Shown here in pieces: positions 28,729 through 35,742 of a stretch of 35,742 nucleotides of DNA (position 1 is its first letter; every line of letters begins with the position of its first letter). The position numbers were made by a program, and so were the translations under genes. Source of the DNA: Rhodocyclaceae bacterium (GTDB lineage Bacteria; Pseudomonadota; Gammaproteobacteria; Burkholderiales; Rhodocyclaceae); the NCBI GenBank assembly GCA_024710925.1, contig JANJTW010000134.1:1-35742 (forward strand). The letters run 5' to 3'. A model generated the notes under the pieces. The model was not told the DNA's origin and did not search any database. It worked only from the letters and a program-made list of their open reading frames with translations.

Positions 28729-30092
28729 TGGAAATGACCCAGGAACTGCCCATTCTCGTCGTCGAGGACGATCCCAATCTGCGCGAGGCGGTCTGTGACA
28801 CGCTCGTCCTCGCCGGCAAGAGCGTCCTCTCGGCGCCGGGCGGGCACGAGGCGATGGCGATCCTCGCCGGGCGGCCGGTTTCGCTGGTCGTCAGCGATGT
28901 GCGCATGATGCCGATGGACGGCATCGCCCTGCTCAAGGAGATCCGCACGCACTGGCCACACCTGCCCGTGGTGCTGATGACCGCCTACGCCGATGTCGAC
29001 CGCGCCGTCGAGGCGATGCGCGCCGGCGCTTGCGATTTCCTCCTGAAACCGTTCGAACCGCAGGCGCTGCTTGCCCATGTCGAGAAATACAAGCTGCCGG
29101 AGGCCGAGGATGGCGGCGGCGTGATTGCCTCTGACGCCGCCAGCCGGAACCTGTTCTCGATGGCCGCACGTGTCGCCCAGACCGATGCCACGGTCCTGCT
29201 GACCGGGGAATCGGGCGTCGGCAAGGAAGTGGTCGCCCGCTATATCCACCAGCACTCGGCTCGCCGCAACGGTCCGTTCGTTGCCATCAACTGCGCGGCG
29301 ATTCCGGACACCTTGCTCGAAGCGACCCTGTTCGGCTACGAGAAGGGCGCATTTACCGGGGCCCAGCAGGCGCAGGCCGGTAAGTTCGAGCAGGCGCAGG
29401 ATGGCACGCTGCTGCTCGACGAAGTGACGGAAATGCCGCTGTCGCTGCAAGCCAAGCTGCTGCGCGTGCTGCAGGAGCGGGAAGTGGAGCGGGTCGGCGG
29501 CAAGAAGCCGGTGGCGCTCAACATCCGCATCGTCGCCACCTCCAACCGCGACATGGCGGAAGCCGTGCAGCGTGGCGTCTTCCGCGAGGATCTCTATTAC
29601 CGGCTGAACGTTTTCCCGCTGCTGATCCCGTCGTTACGCCAGCGGCCCGCGGACATCGTGCCGCTGGCCCGGCATTTTCTGGCGGCGCTCGGCGGCACGC
29701 TGGGCCGGGCCGGTCTCGTGCTGTCGCCGGCGGCAGAGGCGGCGCTGCGTGCCCACGCCTGGCCGGGTAACGTCCGCGAACTGGAAAACGTGATGCAGCG
29801 GGCAATGATCCTGGCGCCCGGCGACGTCATCGAAACCGAGCATCTCCACCTGCGCGCGGCAACCGCGGCTGCTCCGGTTCCGGCCTCCCCGCCGCCGATC
29901 GCTGCAGAAGCGCCGCGCGGTGACGCGTCGAAGGCGGACAGCATCCGTGACCTGGAGCGCGAGCATATCCTGGAGACGCTGGCTGCTGTCGGCGGCTCGC
30001 GCAAGCTGGCGATCGAGCGCCTGGGGATTTCTGAACGAACCTTGCGCTACAAGCTCAAACAGTATAAAGATGAAGGGTACTTTCACGAATGA
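28728..30092 (+). CDS. fleR: Sigma-54-dependent response regulator, FleR/FlrC-type (start may be the ATG at 28734)
   Basis: REC domain ILVVEDDPNLREAV...LVVSDVRMMPMDGIALLKEI; AAA+ GESGVGKEVVARYIHQHS, GAFTGAQ; C-terminal Fis-type HTH. Confidence 0.94.
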   Translation: MEMTQELPILVVEDDPNLREAVCDTLVLAGKSVLSAPGGHEAMAILAGRPVSLVVSDVRMMPMDGIALLKEIRTHWPHLPVVLMTAYADVDRAVEAMRAGACDFLLKPFEPQALLAHVEKYKLPEAEDGGGVIASDAASRNLFSMAARVAQTDATVLLTGESGVGKEVVARYIHQHSARRNGPFVAINCAAIPDTLLEATLFGYEKGAFTGAQQAQAGKFEQAQDGTLLLDEVTEMPLSLQAKLLRVLQEREVERVGGKKPVALNIRIVATSNRDMAEAVQRGVFREDLYYRLNVFPLLIPSLRQRPADIVPLARHFLAALGGTLGRAGLVLSPAAEAALRAHAWPGNVRELENVMQRAMILAPGDVIETEHLHLRAATAAAPVPASPPPIAAEAPRGDASKADSIRDLEREHILETLAAVGGSRKLAIERLGISERTLRYKLKQYKDEGYFHE

Positions 30093-30097
30093 TGTCG

Positions 30098-30113
30098 TGG
30101 CATTGATCTTGCT
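30098..30113 (+). promoter_or_regulatory. Sigma-54 promoter candidate for fliE
   Basis: TGGCATT-GATC-TTGCT; GG-N10-GC spacing; about 33 nt upstream of the fliE ATG. Confidence 0.75.
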
Positions 30114-30145
30114 GATGTTCTCGTGGAATTGAATGGAGCCGGACC

Positions 30146-30466
30146 ATGGACACCAAGGGTATCGATCAAATGTTGAGCGTGCTGCGGGCGACGGCTACGC
30201 AGGCCAGCGGCAAACCGGCGGAAACACAGGCGCCGGCAGGGGGTGTCGACTTCGCGACGGTGCTCCGGAGTTCGATCGAACAGGTCAACCAGACGCAGCA
30301 GGAGGCGGCAACGCTGGCGGAAAATTTTGCCGCCGGCGACGGGAATGCCAACCTGCATGACGTGATGATCGCGCTGCAGAAAGCCAACGTTTCGTTCCAG
30401 GAGATGGTCCAGGTGCGGAACAAGCTGGTTACGGCCTACCAGGATGTGATGAACATGCCGGTCTGA
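30146..30466 (+). CDS. fliE: Flagellar hook-basal body complex protein FliE
   Basis: 106 aa; DVMIALQKANVSFQEMVQVRNKLVTAYQDVMNMPV C-terminal FliE signature. Confidence 0.97.
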   Translation: MDTKGIDQMLSVLRATATQASGKPAETQAPAGGVDFATVLRSSIEQVNQTQQEAATLAENFAAGDGNANLHDVMIALQKANVSFQEMVQVRNKLVTAYQDVMNMPV

Positions 30467-30484
30467 CGCGCGGCTTGCCTGCAC

Positions 30485-30519
30485 AACGACAGAGGCCGGC
30501 ATTGCCGGCCTCTGTCGTT
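30485..30519. terminator. Bidirectional-looking hairpin terminator between convergent fliE and ycgR-like genes
   Basis: Perfect inverted repeat AACGACAGAGGCCGGC-att-GCCGGCCTCTGTCGTT followed by T. Confidence 0.85.
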
Positions 30520-30527
30520 TCCGGCGG

Positions 30528-31331
30528 TCATTCGAGGCCCGATGCGCGGGCCTTGCGTTCCCGCTCGACGCGGGTGATGTAGCGTTGCACCATGGTCAGG
30601 CGGGTGCCCGGCAGATTGTCGAATTCGCAGCCGACGCGCAGGTGCTGGTTGCCGCTCTTCGTCGTAACTTCGAACGCGTTGCGCACGATCAGGTTGCAGA
30701 CCAGCAGGCCTTCGTCGGGCAGGTCGATCCGGCAGTCGCGGAAAGCGGTGTCGATCCTGAAATCGTCCTTGAGTTCCGGCTTCACGAGCAGGCCGATGCC
30801 GCCGCCGCTGATGTCGAGCAAGGGAATGTCGGCAAGCACGGGCGCGGCATCCGCCTTGGGAATCGACAGCCGACAGCGGACGGGGGTGGCCACCGGTGTT
30901 GTCAGCCGGTAGTACTCGCGGCGCTGCAGGCGGAGCAGGCTGGCCGGCAACGCGCCGCGCAGGGCCGGACGGCCGCCGTGCGTGGCCGCTTCCAGTCGCT
31001 GCAGGCTGAACTGGATCTTGACCTTGTCCAGCGAGGTGGTGAATACCAGCCGGTCGGCCTTCAGCGCCCGGTTGTTCATTTCCTCGTCGCTGCCGGTGTC
31101 GAAGGTCAGCGTTCCCCGGTCGCCATCGACATCGACCAGCGAGGTGAGCAGGAACGACCGGCCTTCATTGAAATAGACGGTGATCAGGCTGCCTTTTTGC
31201 TGGACGGCGCGCAGTACGAAGATGATCTCGGTGCGGGAATGCAGCAGATACTTGCCGTAAACGCCGTCTTGTTCGAGTTCCAGCTTGGTAGGCGCTTCCT
31301 GCGGCCCCGGCTGGGCTTGGTTTTCCGACAT
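30528..31331 (-). CDS. ycgR: Flagellar brake protein, YcgR family (YcgR-N + PilZ, c-di-GMP binding)
   Basis: Start at MSENQAQPGPQEAPTK; RLQRREYYRLTTPVATPVRCRL (PilZ RxxxR) and DISGGGIGLLV (D/NxSxxG) motifs. Confidence 0.9.
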   Translation of the reverse strand: MSENQAQPGPQEAPTKLELEQDGVYGKYLLHSRTEIIFVLRAVQQKGSLITVYFNEGRSFLLTSLVDVDGDRGTLTFDTGSDEEMNNRALKADRLVFTTSLDKVKIQFSLQRLEAATHGGRPALRGALPASLLRLQRREYYRLTTPVATPVRCRLSIPKADAAPVLADIPLLDISGGGIGLLVKPELKDDFRIDTAFRDCRIDLPDEGLLVCNLIVRNAFEVTTKSGNQHLRVGCEFDNLPGTRLTMVQRYITRVERERKARASGLE

Positions 31332-31430
31332 GTGTTCTGGTTCGTATCGCGAGCGGGTGATCCGCAAGTTTAAAGCAAAACGTCGGGGCGGAGAAACTTG
31401 CGGGGCGCCCGGATGCCGCGGGCTTGCCCG

Positions 31431-31742
31431 TCAAGCGGCGGGCGGCAGGTTCGGCGCCGGCGGCGGCAGGTTTTCGCCGCGCTCGATGCGGTACAGCCAG
31501 GCGAGCAACTCGGCGACGGCAACGTACAGTTGCGGCGGGATGCGCTGGTCGAGATCGACTTGCAGGAGCAGGGAGACGAGTTCCGGCGATTCGTGCACGT
31601 ACACGCCGTGCTCCCTGGCCCGTGCGATGATTTCCTCGGCGACCAGGCCGCGTCCCTTGGCGACAACGCGCGGGGCCGCATCGGTCTCGCGGTAGGCGAG
31701 GGCGACCGCGCTGCGCAGCGAATCATTCCGGCTCGGGTTCAT
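31431..31742 (-). CDS. Free-standing FlhB C-terminal-domain protein (FhlB/FlhX/YlqH-like)
   Basis: 103 aa; AVALAYRETDAAPRVVAKGRGLVAEEIIARAREHGVYVHESPELVSLLLQVDLDQRIPPQLYVAVAELLAWLY resembles the FlhB post-cleavage domain, without the membrane domain. Confidence 0.9.
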   Translation of the reverse strand: MNPSRNDSLRSAVALAYRETDAAPRVVAKGRGLVAEEIIARAREHGVYVHESPELVSLLLQVDLDQRIPPQLYVAVAELLAWLYRIERGENLPPPAPNLPPAA

Positions 31743-32886
31743 GGCTGCCCACGCTGAAACCGTTCAGATGCAATCCGGCCGCTTCCAGCTGTCCGCGCAA
31801 CTGCTCGCCGTTTGCCGCGAGTTGCAGGGTCGATGCGCCGGAGGCTGCGGTCAGTGATATGGCGACCTCGCCGGCGACCAGCCGCATTTTCGCGCGTATC
31901 TCACCCAGCTGTGGCATGGTCAGCGTCAGCGTCGTCTGCCAGGACTGCGGTTCGTCGTTAGCGTCGCCCTGGCGCTGGCCGTCTTCCTCGATGATTTCCC
32001 ACTGCATCTCCTGTCCGGGCCAGGCTTGCCCTCGCCAGATGTAGGTTTGCGTCGCCAAGGCCTCGAGTTGCTGCTGCACGATCGGGGTCAGTTCAGCCGG
32101 CATCGGGGCGGTGCCTCGGGCCGGTGTGGCTTCCTGGCGGAGCGGTGCCGGTTCGTTGCGCGCGGACTCGCTCTCGGCGGGCTGTGCCACACGCTCCGCC
32201 CCCTGCTGTCCGGCGGGCGCAGCGGACGAGGCTGGCGTCGCCCCCCCCCGGTCCGCGCCTGGCGACAGACGTCCCTGCGGTTCGGCCAGCAGCTGTTCCA
32301 GCGGCAGGCGGTTATTGACCCATTGCGACTGATGCGCCTCGTAGAACATGCCGCTCTGCGCGATGGCCTGCCGTAGTTGAGGAACGAGATCGGCGGCCGT
32401 TGCCGGCGGCTGGGCGGAAATCGGCCGGTTGGCGTTGAGCACGGCCGGCGGTGCCTGCTCGCCGTGCTCGCGCCGCGGCAGCAGGTTGGCAATGAAGCTG
32501 CCCGTACGCGATAGCGTCGTTTCCGTGGCCGGACGGGCGGCACCGGCCGCCGGGTCACCTTTTTCGCCGCGACGGGCGACGAAGGCGAGGACAAGGTTGC
32601 CCTCGTTCTCGACGACTTCCAGTTCGAGCGAATCCCCCGTTTTTGCGGCAAACGGCAGTGCCAGCGTGATCTCGCGCTGCGCCACGGCGGCGCGATAGGT
32701 TCCGTTGGGCAGTTGGGCCTGAATTTCGGCCAATACCCGCTGGCCGGGGATGAGGTTGCTCAGCGCATCGCCGACCCGCTGTGTCGCCGGCGGCAGCTGC
32801 GTCTGTCCGGGGCCGGCATTGGCTCCGGGGAGGCGCGGATCGGAGAGTTGCGAACGGAGGTTGTTGGCGACGTCGGGCGGAATCAT
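31723..32886 (-). CDS. Second FliK-like protein with C-terminal hook-length control domain
   Basis: 387 aa; C-terminal QSWQTTLTLTMPQLGEIRAKMRLVAGEVAISLTAASGASTLQLAANGEQLRGQLEAAGLHLNGFSV; overlaps the FlhB-CTD gene by 20 nt. Confidence 0.85.
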   Translation of the reverse strand: MIPPDVANNLRSQLSDPRLPGANAGPGQTQLPPATQRVGDALSNLIPGQRVLAEIQAQLPNGTYRAAVAQREITLALPFAAKTGDSLELEVVENEGNLVLAFVARRGEKGDPAAGAARPATETTLSRTGSFIANLLPRREHGEQAPPAVLNANRPISAQPPATAADLVPQLRQAIAQSGMFYEAHQSQWVNNRLPLEQLLAEPQGRLSPGADRGGATPASSAAPAGQQGAERVAQPAESESARNEPAPLRQEATPARGTAPMPAELTPIVQQQLEALATQTYIWRGQAWPGQEMQWEIIEEDGQRQGDANDEPQSWQTTLTLTMPQLGEIRAKMRLVAGEVAISLTAASGASTLQLAANGEQLRGQLEAAGLHLNGFSVGSHEPEPE

Positions 32887-32903
32887 CCGTGTCGTTCAGC
32901 GAG

Positions 32904-33188
32904 CTACGCCAGGCATTTGACAAATTTTTCCAGATGCGACCGCCACGGCTGCAGGTAAGCAAGCACTTCGGCGTCGCATGCCCGGATTTCGAGCAGCAAC
33001 TGGCGCAGGATTTCCGTTTCCGCTGCCGGCAGTGCGACCGGTAGGGTCGGCAGTGCCGCGATGCAGGCAACGCGCTCGGCTTCCAGTTGCATCAGTGCGT
33101 CGATATCCTCGCGATGGGCGAAATCGAGCATCCGCCGCGTCAGGTCGAGGAGCGAGCGGTAGGCTTCGAGGTGGCCGGAAGCAGGCAT
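32904..33188 (-). CDS. fliT: Flagellar chaperone FliT-like protein
   Basis: Start at MPASGHLEAYRSLLDLTRRMLDFAHREDIDALMQLEAERVACIAAL; small helical protein directly downstream of fliS. Confidence 0.8.
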   Translation of the reverse strand: MPASGHLEAYRSLLDLTRRMLDFAHREDIDALMQLEAERVACIAALPTLPVALPAAETEILRQLLLEIRACDAEVLAYLQPWRSHLEKFVKCLA

Positions 33189-33192
33189 CGGA

Positions 33193-33600
33193 TCAGGCCG
33201 CTGCCTGCTTCTGCGGGGAAATTTCCGCCCAGGCATCGCGCAGGTCGCGCAGCAGCGACAGGACTTCTTCCAGCGGCGCCTGCTGGTTGTGCATGTTGGC
33301 CCATAGCATGCGCTCGGCCATGTAGTCATAGAGTGCCGCCAGCCGGGCCGCCAGATCGCCGCCGCTGTCCATGTCGAGGCTTGCCTTCAGGCCGTTGGTG
33401 ACGATGTTGATAGCCTTGGATATGTTACTGCCCTTCTCGGCGATCTGGCCGTCGGCCATATGGCGCTGGGCCGAAACGATTGCCACGATGGCGCCGTCGA
33501 ACAGCATCAGTACCAGACGGTGCGGGTCGGCCGCTTCGACGTTCGCGTCGATACTTACCTTGGCGTAGCTTTCCGCCGGATTGCGCATCATGCCGAACAT
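33193..33600 (-). CDS. fliS: Flagellar export chaperone FliS
   Basis: AESYAKVSIDANVEAADPHRLVLMLFDGAIVAI signature. Confidence 0.97.
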   Translation of the reverse strand: MFGMMRNPAESYAKVSIDANVEAADPHRLVLMLFDGAIVAIVSAQRHMADGQIAEKGSNISKAINIVTNGLKASLDMDSGGDLAARLAALYDYMAERMLWANMHNQQAPLEEVLSLLRDLRDAWAEISPQKQAAA

Positions 33601-33618
33601 GATTGCCTCGCTTTGTCG

Positions 33619-35007
33619 TTAAGAGTTGCCCGAAACGCCGGGCAGGTTGGCCAGTTGCTGCTGCAGGTAATTGCTCGTCTGCAGCATGCCCGAAACCAGG
33701 GTGTCCAGCGCCGTGTATTGCTTGCGCAGGCGCGCTTCCGTCCCCTCCAGGCGCTTCTCCAGCGAAGTGCGCTGGAGGTCGATGGTCTTTACCGAGCCGT
33801 TCAGGCCGTTGGTTTTGTTGACGATCGTTCCGTTCGTGCCGATCAGGCCGTTGATCGTCGAATGCAGCGAGGTGGCAATGCCGCTGGCGACGTTGGCGAC
33901 CCCGACGAAATTGGATGAAATAGCCTTTTCCAGCTTGCTCGAATCGAGCTTCAGCGTACCGTCGCGCTGAATTGAAATGCCGATGTCCGACAGGTTGCGC
34001 AGACTGCTGCCCGCGGACGTACCTGCCGCAACCGAGCCGAGCACCTGACGGAGCTGGGTGTCGGCGCCGCGCAGTGCCGAGTCGGCGCCGAGCACGCCGA
34101 GCTTTTTCGTCGTCTCGTTGAAGCCGCCCATTTCCTTGCTCAGCTTCACGTAGTCGTTGTACGAGGAGACCAGCTTTTCCAGCGCCTTGTTCAGGCCCGA
34201 GGTGTCGCGCGTCAGCGCCAGCGTCGTCGACTCGCCGACGGCCGTTTCCTTCTGCAGCTTGAGCGTGACGCCGGCCAGCGCGTCGGTCACGGTATTGCTC
34301 TGCGATTCGACGTCGATACCGTTCAGTTTCAGGAGTGCGCTCTGTGCGCCCTGCTGCTGGGTAAAGTCGTTGCCGACCGGAATCGGTGCGCCGGGGGTGT
34401 ATTCAAGACTGCTGATGCCGGACAGGCTGATGAACTGCTTCGAGCCGCCGCTATCGCCGGTAATGACCAGCTGTGCGCCGCCGGCGCCGTTGACCACCGC
34501 CGCCGTTACGCCGGCGTTGGCCGTGTTGATCGCATCGCGCAGATCGGTCAGCTTGTTGCTGGTGACTTCGATCGACGTCGTCTTCGTCGTCGTCGTGCCG
34601 TCTTCCGAGCCGAGGCGGATCGTCAGTGTCCCCGGCGTGATCGTCGGATTTGCGGTCGAGGCGATGCGGTGCTCCTTCGCCAGCTGCGACACCTCCAGCG
34701 AATAGTTGCCCGGCACCGTGCCTTCGCCGGCTGTGACCGTCGCCACGGCCGTGTCTGCCACCGTGCCCTTGTAGGTCGAATAGAAATCGAGCGGGCTGTA
34801 CGAAGCCGGAATCTTCAGCGCCGCCACCGCGTTCTGCATCGTGGCGAGCGCGCTCTTGATCGAACCGAATGCCGAAATTTGCGCCTGAAAGCCGGCTTCC
34901 TTCTTGGCCAGCGCGGTCAGCGGCTGGCGCTCGACCGTCATCAGCTGCTCGACGATGCCGTTGACGTCGAGGTTGGAGCCGCCGAGTCCGGATACGCTCA
35001 TTGCCAT
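33619..35007 (-). CDS. fliD: Flagellar filament capping protein FliD
   Basis: Start at MAMSVSGLGGSNLDVNGIVEQLMTVERQPLTALAKKEAGFQAQISAFGSIKSAL. Confidence 0.97.
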   Translation of the reverse strand: MAMSVSGLGGSNLDVNGIVEQLMTVERQPLTALAKKEAGFQAQISAFGSIKSALATMQNAVAALKIPASYSPLDFYSTYKGTVADTAVATVTAGEGTVPGNYSLEVSQLAKEHRIASTANPTITPGTLTIRLGSEDGTTTTKTTSIEVTSNKLTDLRDAINTANAGVTAAVVNGAGGAQLVITGDSGGSKQFISLSGISSLEYTPGAPIPVGNDFTQQQGAQSALLKLNGIDVESQSNTVTDALAGVTLKLQKETAVGESTTLALTRDTSGLNKALEKLVSSYNDYVKLSKEMGGFNETTKKLGVLGADSALRGADTQLRQVLGSVAAGTSAGSSLRNLSDIGISIQRDGTLKLDSSKLEKAISSNFVGVANVASGIATSLHSTINGLIGTNGTIVNKTNGLNGSVKTIDLQRTSLEKRLEGTEARLRKQYTALDTLVSGMLQTSNYLQQQLANLPGVSGNS

Positions 35008-35048
35008 GATATTTCTCCTGTCGTCCTTCGCCGGAAATGCGCAAGAGG

Positions 35049-35064
35049 AGCAAGAACCGGGCCT
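35049..35064 (-). promoter_or_regulatory. Sigma-54 promoter candidate for fliD
   Basis: Minus strand AGGCCCG-GTTC-TTGCT; GG-N10-GC spacing conserved; about 42 nt upstream of the fliD ATG. Confidence 0.65.
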
Positions 35065-35120
35065 GAAAACCGTAGCCCTGTGCCTTCCGACAGCCCGTTC
35101 GCGCCGCGAGCGCGAACGCC

Positions 35121-35507
35121 TCATGCTTTCTGGTGAACCAGCAACCCTTGCAGTTTATCCAGAGCCTTGGCGATTTGCAGCATTTCTTCGGAAGGAATCT
35201 GGCGCAGCACTTCCTGCGTCTGGCGGTCGACCAGGCGGATCAGCCGTCGCCCCGACTCCTCGTCGATGGTGAATTCGAGGTTGTCGTTATTCACGAAACG
35301 GCTGACCGAATCGACCGCCTCGTCCAGCTCTTCCTGCACGGCTTCGGCGTTGCGCGTGGCGCCCACCGCCCGCAGCGGGTCGACGGCAACCGCCGCTGAC
35401 GAAGCCTGCGCATTCTGTGCCTGGCGCAGGGTGGCGCCGGGATCGCGATCCGGCAGTGCTTGCGCTGCCGGCAGGACCGGTGCGTTGGTCGCGGATTGAA
35501 TGCTCAT
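35121..35507 (-). CDS. flaG: Flagellar protein FlaG
   Basis: C-terminal LEFTIDEESGRRLIRLVDRQTQEVLRQIPSEEMLQIAKALDKLQGLLVHQKA. Confidence 0.95.
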   Translation of the reverse strand: MSIQSATNAPVLPAAQALPDRDPGATLRQAQNAQASSAAVAVDPLRAVGATRNAEAVQEELDEAVDSVSRFVNNDNLEFTIDEESGRRLIRLVDRQTQEVLRQIPSEEMLQIAKALDKLQGLLVHQKA

Positions 35508-35521
35508 TTCTCAATCTCCCG

Positions 35522-35555
35522 AAAAAGGGCGCAGAGCATTGCTGCTCCATGCCCT
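35522..35555 (-). terminator. Intrinsic terminator downstream of the flagellin gene
   Basis: Minus strand AGGGC-atg-GAGCA-gcaa-TGCTC-tgc-GCCCT-TTTT hairpin with T-tract, about 26 nt after the flagellin stop. Confidence 0.75.
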
Positions 35556-35580
35556 GGTTCGTTTCCGGTCCCTACCCGAC

Positions 35581-35742
35581 TTAGCCGCGGAGCAGGCTGA
35601 GGACGTTGTTGGGCAGGGCGTTGGCCTGTGCCAGCATGGCCATGCCGGCCTGCTGCAGGATCTGCGAGCGGGTCAGGTTGGCGGTTTCGGCGGCGAAGTC
35701 GGTGTCGAGAATCCGGCTGCGGGCGCCCGAGAGGTTCTCGGA
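35581..35742 (-). CDS. fliC: Flagellin C-terminus (truncated by window end)
   Basis: Minus strand translates ...[53 protein letters not shown] stop, a classic flagellin D0/D1 C-terminus. Confidence 0.97.
   Translation of the reverse strand, partial: SENLSGARSRILDTDFAAETANLTRSQILQQAGMAMLAQANALPNNVLSLLRG

Noticed and set aside
1-35742. CRISPR arrays, tRNA/rRNA genes, transposases, phage or toxin-antitoxin genes
   Set aside because: None recognised on either strand by reading; nearly all sequence is accounted for by flagellar genes.

Overview
This window is a dense polar-flagellum gene cluster from a high-GC proteobacterium. Gene order and protein style suggest a betaproteobacterium, possibly Rhodocyclales-like (inference). 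Order along the + strand: C-terminal tail of a probable flhG, then fliA-motC-motD (+); flgN-flgM-flgA (-); flgBCDEFGHIJKL plus a small lipoprotein gene (+); fliRQPONMLKJIHGF (-); a FleS/FleR-type two-component pair and fliE (+); a YcgR-like flagellar brake, a free-standing FlhB C-terminal-domain gene, a second FliK-like gene, fliT-fliS-fliD-flaG, and the 3' end of a flagellin gene (-). By eye I found four good sigma-54 promoter candidates (flgB, fliE, fliK, fliD), two good sigma-28 candidates (flgM, flgK) and two strong terminators. Most of the window is ordinary flagellar biology and I see no clear novel system. The most unusual items are: (i) a lipobox protein of unknown function coupled to flgL; (ii) expanded, internally repeated surface modules in FlgE, FlgK and especially FlgL (three tandem modules); (iii) an overlapping FlhB-CTD/FliK2 pair resembling a second substrate-switch module; (iv) homopolymer tracts inside flgJ and fliK2. 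No CRISPR, tRNA, rRNA or mobile elements were recognised.
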